A stretch of 64,000 nt of DNA from JANNSX01 sp031403155 (lineage in GTDB: Bacteria; Pseudomonadota; Alphaproteobacteria; Rhizobiales; Hyphomicrobiaceae). The position numbers and the translations under genes are program-made. The notes under the pieces are model-generated. The model worked only from the letters and a program-made list of their open reading frames with translations, was not told the origin of the DNA and searched no databases. Below are positions 8,022 to 16,557 of this stretch, piece by piece. Numbering within the stretch: position 1 is the stretch's first letter; every line of letters begins with the position of its first letter. Location: contig JANNSX010000468.1 in assembly GCA_031403155.1 (NCBI GenBank), forward strand, positions 3,456 through 67,455, given 5' to 3'.

Positions 8022-8249
8022 TCAGACCGCGAAGAGCAGCATGAAGGCGATGACGAGCGCGAAAATGCCAAGCGCTTCCGTCACGGCGAAGCCGAAGATC
8101 AGGTTGCCGAACTGGCCCTGGGCGGCGGAGGGATTGCGGAGCGCGCCGGACAGATACTGGCCGAACAGCGAGCCCACGCCGATACCGGCGGCGCCGGCAC
8201 CGATGGCTGCTAGTCCTGCGCCGACGAGCTTTGCGGCTTCAGCTTCCAT
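8022..8249 (-). CDS. atpE: ATP synthase F0 subunit c
   Basis: The 75-residue proteolipid forms the rotor ring of F0. Two hydrophobic helices are joined by a short polar loop. The first is glycine/alanine rich (GAGLAAIGAGAAGIGVGSLFG), and the second carries the proton-binding acidic residue in the segment FGFAVTEALGIFALV. ATG 8249 has the good ribosome site GGGAGAAG. Length and sequence are typical of alphaproteobacteria. It lies between atpB and atpF' in the minus-strand operon. Confidence 0.95.
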   Translation of the reverse strand: MEAEAAKLVGAGLAAIGAGAAGIGVGSLFGQYLSGALRNPSAAQGQFGNLIFGFAVTEALGIFALVIAFMLLFAV

Positions 8250-8308
8250 GATACTTCTCCCGTTTCTCTCAGTCGTTGGTTGATGGAACTTTCGCGAGCG
8301 TGCCCCGG

Positions 8309-9088
8309 TCAGTGTCCCGGATGCAGCGCGTCGTTGAGATACATGCAGGTGAGCATGCTGAAGACATAGGCCTGGAGGAAGGCCACGAGGAATTCCAGCG
8401 CCGTCAGCGCAATCGCCATCAGCAGCGGCAGCGGCGAAAGCGCCACCCAGGCGCCGGCGCCCAACAGCATGACGATGAAACCCGCGAAGACTTTCAGCGC
8501 GATATGGCCCGCCAGCATGTTGGCGAAGAGACGCATCGAATGGCTGACCGGGCGCGAGAGGAAGGAGATCACCTCGATCGGCACCACGATTGGCATCATG
8601 TAGATCGGCACGCCCGACGGCACGAAGAGCTTCAGGAACCTGAGGCCGTTCGTGGCGAAGCCCACCACCAGCACGGTGATAAACACGATAGCCGCCAGCG
8701 CGACGGCGATGATGAGATGGCTTGTCGCCGTGAAGGCATAGGGGATCATGCCCAGCATGTTCACCGTGAAGATGAAGATGAAGAGCGAGAAGACGAGCGG
8801 GAAGAACTTCATCGCGTGATCGCCGGCCGCCTGCCGCAGCATGTTGGCGACGAACTCGTAGGCGATCTCGGCGATTGATTGGATGCGGCTCGGGATCAGC
8901 GCCTTCGCGCCCATGGCGTAGACGAGGAAGCCCGACGACACGATCGTCGCCAGCACCATGAACAGCGACGAGTTCGTAAATGTCGCGTCGTAGCCGAACA
9001 GGCTGAACTTCTGGATCGGCCAGATATCGAACTGATGGATCGGATCGGGCATTCCCCCGCCGCCATGTCCGCCAGCTGCTTCAGCCAC
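8309..9088 (-). CDS. atpB: ATP synthase F0 subunit a
   Basis: This 259-residue protein with five to six membrane helices forms the proton half-channels next to the c ring. SHSMRLFANMLAGHI contains the essential arginine of helix 4/5, and the C-terminal LEFLVAFLQAYVFSMLTCMYLNDA segment is conserved. The assigned start is GTG 9088 with GGGGGA upstream. ATG 9049 (MPDPIHQF), which matches the usual family start, is also possible. It is the second gene of the atp operon, 15 bp after atpI. Confidence 0.95.
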   Translation of the reverse strand: MAEAAGGHGGGGMPDPIHQFDIWPIQKFSLFGYDATFTNSSLFMVLATIVSSGFLVYAMGAKALIPSRIQSIAEIAYEFVANMLRQAAGDHAMKFFPLVFSLFIFIFTVNMLGMIPYAFTATSHLIIAVALAAIVFITVLVVGFATNGLRFLKLFVPSGVPIYMMPIVVPIEVISFLSRPVSHSMRLFANMLAGHIALKVFAGFIVMLLGAGAWVALSPLPLLMAIALTALEFLVAFLQAYVFSMLTCMYLNDALHPGH

Positions 9089-9103
9089 GCGTGTCCCCCA
9101 AAA

Positions 9104-9511
9104 TCAATCGTCGTCGTCGTCCTTGACCGCCCGTCCGAGATTGCCGCCGGTCTCGGCGTTGATCTCGGCCTGCAGCCTTCGCTGGGTCCGCAGGAGATTG
9201 ACGATGCCGGCGATGAACCCCAGAAGCAGAAACGCGAGGAACAGCAACCGGCCCGTACCGAGCACATAGTCGAGCGCATATCCGATGACGCCGCCGACCA
9301 GCACGGCTGCCACGAGCTCGGACACCATCCGCATCCCGTAGGCCATGCCCCGGCTCGACATCCTGCCCTGTTGTCCGGCGGATTGCTCCGCCGCCTTGGC
9401 CTCGCGCACGCGGTCGAGCTTGCCATCCAAGTCCCTGACGCGCCGCTCGAAAGCGGCCCGCTCCTCGGGGCTCAGATCGCCGCGGCCTTTGGGGCCGGCC
9501 GGCTCGCTCAT
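9104..9511 (-). CDS. atpI: ATP synthase assembly/accessory protein AtpI
   Basis: This is a 135-residue AtpI/F0F1-type accessory membrane protein. A charged N-terminal part is followed by two hydrophobic helices (SELVAAVLVGGVIGYALDYVLG and LLFLAFLLLGFIAGIVNLLR) and an acidic tail ending in repeated Asp. AtpI is thought to help c-ring assembly or cation supply and is the usual first gene of the alphaproteobacterial F0 operon. The ATG at 9511 has GAGG seven bases upstream. The operon promoter must lie in 9512-9767. Confidence 0.9.
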   Translation of the reverse strand: MSEPAGPKGRGDLSPEERAAFERRVRDLDGKLDRVREAKAAEQSAGQQGRMSSRGMAYGMRMVSELVAAVLVGGVIGYALDYVLGTGRLLFLAFLLLGFIAGIVNLLRTQRRLQAEINAETGGNLGRAVKDDDDD

Positions 9512-9601
9512 GGGAGGCCTCGAAAACAGGCAGGTCGTCGACGAAATCAGGCTATCGACCGGGGCGGAACTTAAGGGGCGGGGGATAGTGTGTCAAGGAT
9601 C

Positions 9602-9629
9602 GGAAACGGGCGAAAAAGCCCGGATTTCC
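9602..9629 (-). other. Stem-loop in the atp operon leader
   Basis: GGAAACGGGC (9602-9611) pairs with GCCCGGATTTCC (9618-9629) with a two-base bulge and a loop of A/G. It lies about 90 bp upstream of atpI on the divergent side, so it would fall in the atp 5' leader or promoter region. No function can be assigned. I see no other feature in 9512-9767. Confidence 0.4.
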
Positions 9630-9767
9630 GGCGGTTTTCTAAGGTGTGGGCCGGCGCTGCGGCAATTCATCCGCCGCCGTCCACAGACGACACTGCCTCG
9701 CGATAGCGCTCGGCTCGATCCAAACCGGATTGGCGCAATCAGGCAAACTGAAGTATAAATCCAGACC

Positions 9768-10001
9768 ATGACGATACTGCTCGACAAAGCCATCAAAGTG
9801 CTCCGCCAACTCCCGCCAGAGGAGCAGGATGCGCTTGCCCGCGAAGTATTGGATCGCGTAGCAGCGGACCAGCGTTGGGAGGCTCTTTTCAATGATCCGA
9901 GATCAGGTCCGCTGCTGGATCGCCTTGTTCGCGAGGTTCGGGCGGACATAGCGGCGGGCGATGTCATCGACGGAGACCCATCCAACCGCTCGAGCGGCTG
10001 A
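9768..10001 (+). CDS. Putative antitoxin of a type II toxin-antitoxin pair
   Basis: The 77-residue protein is acidic and largely helical. It has the LPPEEQDALAREVLDRVAADQRWEALFNDPRS pattern common in small antitoxins that accompany RelE/ParE-type toxins. The C-terminal part (REVRADIAAGDVIDGD) is probably the disordered toxin-binding tail. No clear helix-turn-helix can be named. The gene lies 91 bp before a toxin-like gene on the same strand, which is wider than the usual overlap. The function rests on composition and neighbour, so it is moderately sure. Confidence 0.65.
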   Translation: MTILLDKAIKVLRQLPPEEQDALAREVLDRVAADQRWEALFNDPRSGPLLDRLVREVRADIAAGDVIDGDPSNRSSG

Positions 10002-10092
10002 ATACGGCATCCGCACGAACCGCTTGCGCCATGTGCGGGGTTCAGGCTGGCTTTGCCTTCCACGACCAAGACCGTAAGGAGTGGAGGGATGA

Positions 10093-10359
10093 ATGCGATC
10101 ACAGACCAACAAAAAATTCTGGCGTCTGTTCGACAAACTTCCGGTCGGTATCCAGGAACGCGCCCGATCGGCTTATGGACAGTGGCGCAAGAACCCGGCC
10201 CACCCTTCACTGCATTTCAAGCGCGTCGGTCTGGAGCAACCGCTCTTCTCGGTGAGGGTTGGTGAACACCATCGCGCCCTTGGATTGCTCGAAGGCGACA
10301 CCATCACTTGGTTCTGGATCGGCGGGCACGACGACTACATGCGGATGCTCGATTCGTAG
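10093..10359 (+). CDS. RelE/ParE-superfamily toxin-like protein
   Basis: This 88-residue basic protein has the compact alpha-beta layout of RelE/ParE toxins. An N-terminal helical pair (FWRLFDKLPVGIQERARSAY) is followed by the strand-rich PSLHFKRV, LFSVRVGEHHRALG and TITWFWIGGHDDYMRML. RVGEHHRALG and the C-terminal WIGGHDDYMRML are characteristic of this subfamily, which cleaves ribosome-bound mRNA or poisons gyrase. GGAGGG sits four bases before the ATG. It ends 3 bp from the convergent smc stop. A solitary regulatory or decayed module is possible, but the frame is intact. Confidence 0.72.
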   Translation: MRSQTNKKFWRLFDKLPVGIQERARSAYGQWRKNPAHPSLHFKRVGLEQPLFSVRVGEHHRALGLLEGDTITWFWIGGHDDYMRMLDS

Positions 10360-10362
10360 CCC

Positions 10363-13300
10363 TTACCCCGCCTCCCGATAGCCCTCGGCGGTCGCCAAGT
10401 CGACCGACACGAGCTGGCTGATGCCCTTCTCGGCCATCGTCACCCCGAACAGGCGATGCATGCGCGACATGGTCATGGGGTGATGGGTGATGACGAGGAA
10501 GCGGGTCTGCGTGTTGCGCCCCATCTCCTCCATCATGGCGCAGAAGCGGTCGACGTTGGAGTCGTCCAACGGCGCGTCGACCTCGTCCAGCACGCAGATG
10601 GGCGAGGGGTTCGACAGGAACACCGCGAAGATCAGTGACAGCGCCGTCAGCGTCTGCTCGCCGCCCGAGAGCAGCGAGAGCGTCGCTGGCTTTTTGCCGG
10701 GAGGTTTCGCCACGATCTCGAGCCCGCCTTCCAGCGGATCCTCACCCTCGATCATTTCGAGCCGCGCCTCGCCGCCGGCGAACAGCGTCATGAACAGGCG
10801 CTGGAAGTGCCCGTTGACGATCGTGAAGGCCTCGTCGAGCCGCTTCTTGCCCTCGCGGTTGAGCTTGCCGATGGCTTCCCGGAGCTGGCCAATGGCGGCA
10901 TCGAGATCGGCGCGCTCTTTTTCGAGGGAGTCATGCTGCTTCTCGAGTTCGGTCAGCTCCTCCTCGGCGCGCAGATTGACGCCGCCGAGCCCGTCGCGAT
11001 CCTGCCGGAGTTTGTGCAAGCGACGCTCCAGATCGGCGAGGCTCGGCAGCTCCGCGTCTTGCGCGTGTCCCGCTTTGGCGAGTGCGGCCTCGGGCGGGCA
11101 ATCCAAGGTCTCGCGGAGCTTGGCTGACGCCTGCAATCGCAACTCTCGGGCCTGCTCCAGGTGCGTCTCGACGCGGGCGCGGGCCTCGCGCTGCTGGGAG
11201 ACGGCTTCGCCTGCTTCCTTCAACGTCTTCGCAAGCTGGCGCGCCGCGGTTTCGGCTTCGGCCAGCGTATCGGCGGCATGGCGCCGATCGGCTTCGGCGG
11301 ACGAGATGGCATCGGCGAGCTTGGCGCGGGCTTCCGCGATCCGTTCGGGCTCACTCGCGAGCCGCTCGGTCTCGGATTCCGCATCCTCCCGGCGCTTGGC
11401 AAGGCCAGCGAGGTGTTTCTCCGAAGCCTCGATGCGCGAGGTCCAGCGGCTCTGATCGCCGCCGATGGATTTGAGGCGCTGGGTCCGCTGCTCCGCCTCC
11501 CGATCGAGATTGGTGGCGCGCGCCTCGGCCTCGATGAGCGTCTGGCGCTCGGTTTGGGCTGTGGCCACGGTACGTTGATGTTCGGCCGTCAGCGGCGCGG
11601 GATCGGCGAGGCCGTCCAGCTCGGATTGGAAAGCGGCGGCGCGCGCGCGGTGCTCCTCGACGGCCTCGGCATCGCGTGCGATCGCAGCCGCGAGCACGGC
11701 CCGGCGGCTCTCGACCTCGGCGGTCTTGCGCTCGGCGCGGGTGAGCTCGTCGCGGCTGCGGGCCAGGGTTTCGCGGGCGTCTCTCAGATGGGCTTTTGCT
11801 GCGGCGGCCGCGTCACGAGCGTCCTTGAGGGTGGCGCTCATGCCAGCGAGCAGGGCGGCTGCCTCTGACAGGCGTCGCTCTGACAAGGCATGGAGCGACG
11901 CGATCTCTGCAAGCCGGTTGCGGTTGGCGAGGCGGGCGGCAGCCGCCGTCGGCGCCTCGGCGGCGGCGACGAGACCGTCCCAGCGCCAGACGTCGCCCGC
12001 ACGGCTCACCAGCCGCTGGCCGACGCGCAGAAGCTTTTGGAGCCGTGCGCCATCGACCCTTTCGACCAGCCCGGTCTGAGCGAGACGGCGCGTCAGCTCC
12101 GGCGGGCAGTCAATGAATTGGGAGAGCGGCGCGACCCCATCGGGGAGCAAGGGATCGTCGGCTTGCCCCTCTATGATCGTCCAATGGGCCGGCGAGATCT
12201 CGTCGATCGGATGATCGAGGTCGTCGCCGAGGACGGCGCCGAGCGCGGTCTCGTAGCCGGAGGTGACGGCGAGCTTGTCGGCGATGGGCTCGGCGCCTGC
12301 GGTGACGGAGGCGATCAAGCGGCGGAGCGTATCGCTCTCGGCGGCGAGCCGGCCCGCCTCGATCTGGCTGCTGGACAGCGCGCCGCGCGCCTCGGCCTCG
12401 GTCTGTGCCGCGCGGGTGACGCCATCCTCCGCGGTCTCGACGGCCTGTTCCAGCTCGACGACGCGGGTCGACTCCGCCTCGACCCGCTGGCGCAACGCGC
12501 CGATCGCAGCACTCGTCTGATCGGTCGCAAGAGCCTCCGCCTCGGCCACGGTCTTCGAGTGCCGTGTCAAGCAATCGCCGGTGCGCCGGGTTTCCTCCGC
12601 GACCAGGCCCGATAGCCGCTGGCGGCTCGAGGTCAGCGTTGCGATCTCGCGCGTGAGGGCTGCCAGCCGCTGCTCGATTTCGCCGCAGACCGTGCGCCGC
12701 TCGGCGACGAGCGTATGGGCGGCTTGCGTCGCTTTCTCGGCAAAATAGGCGGCCGACGTGATCCTCTCCGCCTCTTCGCCCAGCTCCGCCAGCATGGCGC
12801 GCGCCTCGGCAACGATCGTCGTCTCGCGCTCGTGGTCGCGGAAGATCTCGGCCTGGCGCCCGTCGAGCTCGGCAAGGCGAGCACGGATATGTTGTTCTTC
12901 GCGCTCGAGACTCACTGCCTCGTTGTTGAGCCGATGCAGCGCCGCCGCCTTCTCGGCTTCGATCTGGCGCAGACCGGGGAGTCGCTCGGAGGCTTTGGCC
13001 TCCTGTGTTGTCGCCCGCGCTTGCGCCTCTGTTTGCTCCGCCAGCAACCGCAAGGCCTCGTGCAAGGCCGCCTCGCTTTGCTCGACGTCGACTTCCGAAT
13101 CGCGCCAGGCGAGGTAGAGGGCGATGGTCTCGGCCTGCCTTATCTCGTCCGAGATCTCGCGGTAGCGGCGGGCAGCGCGCGCTTGCCGCTTGAGACTGTT
13201 GATCTGCGAGGCGAGGCCGCCGATTACGTCGGCGACGCGCGTCATGTTCGTGTCGGCTGCCCTGAGGCGCAGCTCCGCATCGTGCCGGCGGGAGTGCAAG

Positions 13301-13815
13301 CCGGCAATGCCTGCCGCATCTTCCAGGATGCGGCGGCGCTGCTCGGGCTTCGCATTGACGATCTCGGCGATCTGGCCTTGGCGGACCAGGGCTGGCGAGC
13401 GGGCGCCGGTCGCCGCATCCTCGAAAAGTAGTTTTACGTCGCGGGCGCGCACCTCGCGGCCGTTGACGCGGTAGGTTGAGCCTGCCTCACGCTCGATGCG
13501 GCGGGCCACCTCGATGATGTCGCTGTCGTTGAGCTCGGGCGGCGCCTTGCGTTCGGAATTGTCGATGAGGATAGCGACCTCGGCGAAATTCCGCGCCGGT
13601 CGCTGCTGCGTGCCGGCGAAGATCAAGTCGTCCATGGCGGCGGCGCGCATGCTCTTGTGCGAGGTCTCGCCCATGACCCAGCGCAGCGCTTCGAGCAGAT
13701 TGGATTTGCCGCAGCCGTTCGGGCCGACGACGCCGGTGAGGCCGGGCTCGACAACAAGCTCGGTCGGCTCGACGAAGGATTTGAAGCCGATCAGTCTCAG
13801 CCGCTTGATATGCAC
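10363..13815 (-). CDS. smc: Chromosome segregation ATPase SMC
   Basis: This is an 1150-residue structural-maintenance-of-chromosomes protein. Walker A GPNGCGKS lies at residues 31-38, followed by the two long coiled-coil arms rich in Glu/Ala/Arg and a hinge around the middle. The C-terminal head has the signature LSLLSGGEQTLTALSLIF and Walker B ICVLDEVDAPLDD. SMC dimers with ScpA/ScpB organise and segregate the chromosome. The start is GTG 13815 with GCGAGGCC upstream; the length is standard. It follows two DsbA genes on the same strand, but 220 bp of palindromic repeats lie between them, so it may have its own promoter. Confidence 0.95.
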   Translation of the reverse strand: MHIKRLRLIGFKSFVEPTELVVEPGLTGVVGPNGCGKSNLLEALRWVMGETSHKSMRAAAMDDLIFAGTQQRPARNFAEVAILIDNSERKAPPELNDSDIIEVARRIEREAGSTYRVNGREVRARDVKLLFEDAATGARSPALVRQGQIAEIVNAKPEQRRRILEDAAGIAGLHSRRHDAELRLRAADTNMTRVADVIGGLASQINSLKRQARAARRYREISDEIRQAETIALYLAWRDSEVDVEQSEAALHEALRLLAEQTEAQARATTQEAKASERLPGLRQIEAEKAAALHRLNNEAVSLEREEQHIRARLAELDGRQAEIFRDHERETTIVAEARAMLAELGEEAERITSAAYFAEKATQAAHTLVAERRTVCGEIEQRLAALTREIATLTSSRQRLSGLVAEETRRTGDCLTRHSKTVAEAEALATDQTSAAIGALRQRVEAESTRVVELEQAVETAEDGVTRAAQTEAEARGALSSSQIEAGRLAAESDTLRRLIASVTAGAEPIADKLAVTSGYETALGAVLGDDLDHPIDEISPAHWTIIEGQADDPLLPDGVAPLSQFIDCPPELTRRLAQTGLVERVDGARLQKLLRVGQRLVSRAGDVWRWDGLVAAAEAPTAAAARLANRNRLAEIASLHALSERRLSEAAALLAGMSATLKDARDAAAAAKAHLRDARETLARSRDELTRAERKTAEVESRRAVLAAAIARDAEAVEEHRARAAAFQSELDGLADPAPLTAEHQRTVATAQTERQTLIEAEARATNLDREAEQRTQRLKSIGGDQSRWTSRIEASEKHLAGLAKRREDAESETERLASEPERIAEARAKLADAISSAEADRRHAADTLAEAETAARQLAKTLKEAGEAVSQQREARARVETHLEQARELRLQASAKLRETLDCPPEAALAKAGHAQDAELPSLADLERRLHKLRQDRDGLGGVNLRAEEELTELEKQHDSLEKERADLDAAIGQLREAIGKLNREGKKRLDEAFTIVNGHFQRLFMTLFAGGEARLEMIEGEDPLEGGLEIVAKPPGKKPATLSLLSGGEQTLTALSLIFAVFLSNPSPICVLDEVDAPLDDSNVDRFCAMMEEMGRNTQTRFLVITHHPMTMSRMHRLFGVTMAEKGISQLVSVDLATAEGYREAG

Positions 13816-13875
13816 GATGGCCTCGCACTCGCCTCAACTTCGGTCTTTGGAGGATACGCTACCCGAACCATCGCA

Positions 13876-13951
13876 CTAGTGTCCCGTCCCGCAATTGCCG
13901 ACCAGCTTGCAGCAGGCACTTTCGGCAATTGCGGGACAAAAGGGACACTAG
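13876..13951. repeat. Long palindrome between smc and dsbA
   Basis: The left arm 13876-13901 (CTAGTGTCCC then GTCCCGCAATTGCCGA) is complementary to 13922-13951 over 26 bp, with a single four-base bulge and a 20-base loop. Such a stem would be very stable in RNA. The outer base is CTAG. A 15-bp sequence GAACCATCGCACTAG directly before it recurs at 14027-14041. Confidence 0.85.
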
Positions 13952-13965
13952 CAACTATAGGTTTT

Positions 13966-14041
13966 CTAGTGCAATTCAGCTTCGCAAATGCCGTCTGAGC
14001 CCGCAGCATTCTCAGTCGGCATTTGCGAACCATCGCACTAG
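13966..14041. repeat. Second palindrome, overlapping the dsbA stop codon
   Basis: TTCGCAAATGCCG (13981-13993) pairs perfectly with CGGCATTTGCGAA (14017-14029). Flanking CTAGTGC and GCACTAG extend the symmetry to 13966-14041. The TAG stop of the upstream gene (14038-14040) is part of the terminal CTAG of this element. It is closely related in design to the palindrome at 13876. Confidence 0.8.
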
Positions 14042-14868
14042 CCGCTCGAGGCGACAGCCGCGCCCGACAACATGGGGTCAACGATCGCCTTGAACTCCTC
14101 CGGCGTCAGCACCTGCCGGATATGCTTGGTGCCGATGAAGAAGGTCGGCGTACCGATGACACCGAGCTCGCGGCCGCGCTCCTTCACCCAGGCGAGCCCG
14201 TCGATCAGGGTCTGATTCGCAAGGCAGGAGTCAAACTGCTGCCGTGAGAGTCCGCCCTTCTCGGCGACGGCCGCGATGGCATCGATCCTGACCTCCTGGG
14301 AAACCCAGCTCGCTTGTCCGGCGAGCAGGTGCTCGTAGACGGCGTGCCAGGTGTCATCGGAAGCGCAGCGGGACGCGATCCACGCATTGCCGGACGACCG
14401 GCCGATCGGGAACTCGCGGATCACCCACTTGATCTTGCCCGTATCAATGTAGGTTTTCTTGATGGCCGGGAAGCTCGAGGCGTGGAAGGCCCGGCAATGC
14501 GGGCAGGTCATCGAGGCGAACTCATAGACGGTGAGCGGCGCGTTCGCGCTGCCAAGGAACCGGTCGCCGAGCGGACCGGCCAGCGCGAGGTCGGCGGCCG
14601 TCGGCTCGGCGATCACCTTGCGGCCACCGTTCGCGCTCGAGTCGGGCGCTGCGCTATCCCCCGCGCGGCCGAAGCTCGACTTTGGTGCTGCCGCCGTCTT
14701 CGTCGAATAGGCGGCAAGGCTTGAGGTGTCAGCCGTCGAGGATTCGGCTGTCGCAGCTCCAATCACGCCGGGCGCCACCGGCTCGCCCGAGCAGCCGGCG
14801 AGCAGTATCGCGACGGCCAGCGAAGCCGCTACGCCAATGGTGCCGATGATCCGCCGGGCGCTCCGCAT
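14038..14868 (-). CDS. DsbA-family thiol oxidoreductase, predicted lipoprotein
   Basis: This 276-residue thioredoxin-fold protein has a lipoprotein signal (hydrophobic core then LLAGC, acylated Cys26). A low-complexity linker follows, then the redox site CPHC at residues 122-125 in FASMTCPHCRAFH, and further down the cis-Pro loop region VIGTPTFFIG. It resembles the DsbA/Com1/ScsC-like proteins that oxidise or isomerise periplasmic disulfides. ATG 14868 shares its A with the stop of the upstream DsbA paralogue (TGATG), so the two are translationally coupled. Its own stop lies inside a palindromic repeat. Confidence 0.88.
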   Translation of the reverse strand: MRSARRIIGTIGVAASLAVAILLAGCSGEPVAPGVIGAATAESSTADTSSLAAYSTKTAAAPKSSFGRAGDSAAPDSSANGGRKVIAEPTAADLALAGPLGDRFLGSANAPLTVYEFASMTCPHCRAFHASSFPAIKKTYIDTGKIKWVIREFPIGRSSGNAWIASRCASDDTWHAVYEHLLAGQASWVSQEVRIDAIAAVAEKGGLSRQQFDSCLANQTLIDGLAWVKERGRELGVIGTPTFFIGTKHIRQVLTPEEFKAIVDPMLSGAAVASSG

Positions 14869-15779
14869 CAGCCGTGTCCCAGCGCCTTCATGATCTTGTC
14901 GAACTCCTCGAGTCCAAATCCCTCTTTGAGCTTCACGCCATTGATGAAGATGGTCGGTGTCGCGGTAATGCCGAAATTCTGGTCGGCACGGTCACGAATC
15001 GCGCCGATGTTCTCCTGCAGCTTCGTGTCGGCGAGGCACTTGTCGAAGCTCTCGTCGGTGAAGCCGGCCTGCTTGGTGATTTCCTTGAGCTTCGGCAAGG
15101 GCGAGCCCTCGCCAGTGGCCCAGTCGAGCTGCGTCTTGAACATGGAGGAGATGAAGGCGTGGAACTTCACCGGGCCGCCGCAACGCGCCAGCATCGAGAC
15201 GCCCATGGCGAGATTGTCGAGCGGGAACTCGCGGAAGATCAGTTTGGCCTTGCCGGTGTCGATGTATTTGGTCTTCACCTGCGGCAGCACCGACGTGTGG
15301 AAGTTCGCGCAATGCGGGCAGGTCATCGACGCGTACTCGACGATCGTGACCGGCGCGTTCGCGTCACCTAGTACGATGTCCTCGAGCGCGCCGGGCTTCA
15401 TGAGCTCTTCGAGGGCGACATCGGGCGTTGGCGGCGTGGACGCAGCTGCCGCGGTTTCGGTCGATGGCGTCGTCGAGCTGCTGGATGCCGTGCCGCCCGA
15501 GGAAGTGTCGGTCGCCGTCGTGGTCGAGGACGAGCCTGACACCGACGTGTCGGTGCCGGAGGTTGTCGTCGTTGACGAGCCGCTGTCCGTCGAGGTTGTG
15601 GTCGCACCCGAGGATGAGGTTTGGGTATTGGTCGATGGCGACGGCGAGGGCGTATAGAAATTGTAGACCAGCACGGCCAGCGCCGCCGCCACCGCGACCG
15701 CGATCAGGCCGCCGGTCGGAATGCCACCGCTCTTGGCTGGCTTAGGTTGGCTGCCGGATGACTTTTTGTCCTGGCTCAA
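14868..15779 (-). CDS. DsbA-family thiol oxidoreductase, membrane-anchored with Ser/Thr linker
   Basis: This predicted 303-residue protein has an N-terminal anchor helix (about residues 22-42) after a short basic cytoplasmic tail. A linker of about 75 residues made almost only of Ser, Thr and Gly follows, then a DsbA/thioredoxin domain with CPHC at 154-157 (YASMTCPHCANFH) and the cis-Pro loop ITATPTIFING. The assigned start is TTG 15779 with GGGAG seven bases upstream; the frame stays open further 5' without a better site. It is coupled to the lipoprotein paralogue downstream. The pair probably handles periplasmic disulfide formation; this one works tethered to the inner membrane. Confidence 0.85.
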   Translation of the reverse strand: MSQDKKSSGSQPKPAKSGGIPTGGLIAVAVAAALAVLVYNFYTPSPSPSTNTQTSSSGATTTSTDSGSSTTTTSGTDTSVSGSSSTTTATDTSSGGTASSSSTTPSTETAAAASTPPTPDVALEELMKPGALEDIVLGDANAPVTIVEYASMTCPHCANFHTSVLPQVKTKYIDTGKAKLIFREFPLDNLAMGVSMLARCGGPVKFHAFISSMFKTQLDWATGEGSPLPKLKEITKQAGFTDESFDKCLADTKLQENIGAIRDRADQNFGITATPTIFINGVKLKEGFGLEEFDKIMKALGHG

Positions 15780-15940
15780 GCAAAGCTCCCATCGATGTCG
15801 CCTACAGAGGCGCCAGGGGTGACATACCTCCGGCGGCAGGCGAAATGTATCTCCAGATGGGGTTCGTCTAGCACATTTCGAGGGCAGGGCTATGGCCGCA
15901 ACGCCGCGCCCCGGCACAAAATCCTCGTGATGTTTGAGGG

Positions 15941-16474
15941 TTAGCGGTTGGCAGTCCGCGTCGACGAGGTGACGGCCATCGCCAGCCGGTCGAGAGCATT
16001 GGTGAGCGGTGAGCCGGAGTTCGCGCCTTGGCCGATGACCTCGCGGGGTCTGGGCACGAACTTCTGCTGAGCAGGTCGCCCGATCCGGCAGACGATCGGA
16101 GCCTGTACGAGGCGGATCTCGGTGATGGCCCGATAGCCGAGGAAGCCGTTGATCTTTTCCATGATCTGGGCTGCCCGGTACTGCACCTCGAGGGCCCGCG
16201 CGCCGTCCACGCGAAGCACCAGCGTTGCGCCAGCAGCTTCGGTTTCATCGGCGTCCTCGACTGGGCGAGGCCATTTGATCTTCTCGGGCCGAGTAAAATG
16301 AGCAAGCGCAGGCCCGACAATGGCAGTCCAGTCGGCCGCCAGCCGGCCGGCCGGAAAACCGTGTTTTTCAAAGGCTTTACGGGTGACGTCCGGTACGAAG
16401 CTACCGATGGCGCCGACACTTGAGCCGAGCTTCGCGCTGTTCGCCCAAGATCTGTTGCCCCCACCCCACGCCAT
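15941..16474 (-). CDS. DUF721/DciA-like protein
   Basis: The 177-residue protein carries a DUF721 domain: the N-terminal segment AFEKHGFPAGRLAADWTAIVGPALAHFTRP followed by TLVLRVDGARALEVQYRAAQIMEKINGFLG. Proteins of this family include DciA, the ancestral loader of the replicative DnaB helicase, and the alphaproteobacterial members are often beside mutY as here. It is divergent from mutY with about 80 bp between starts and upstream of the dsbA pair on its own strand. The helicase-loader role is inferred from the family. Confidence 0.8.
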   Translation of the reverse strand: MAWGGGNRSWANSAKLGSSVGAIGSFVPDVTRKAFEKHGFPAGRLAADWTAIVGPALAHFTRPEKIKWPRPVEDADETEAAGATLVLRVDGARALEVQYRAAQIMEKINGFLGYRAITEIRLVQAPIVCRIGRPAQQKFVPRPREVIGQGANSGSPLTNALDRLAMAVTSSTRTANR

Positions 16475-16557
16475 GCGCTCGACCCCGAATCATTTGCTGC
16501 ACCCGTCGGGAAAGCTAACATGCAGCGGCCGATTCGCGCCGGGCGGGGGACGAAGCC

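Noticed and set aside
9593..10210. A 205-codon minus-strand frame opposite the toxin-antitoxin genes
   Set aside because: It has no recognisable domain and poor composition, and it overlaps two small genes with better ribosome sites and family patterns.
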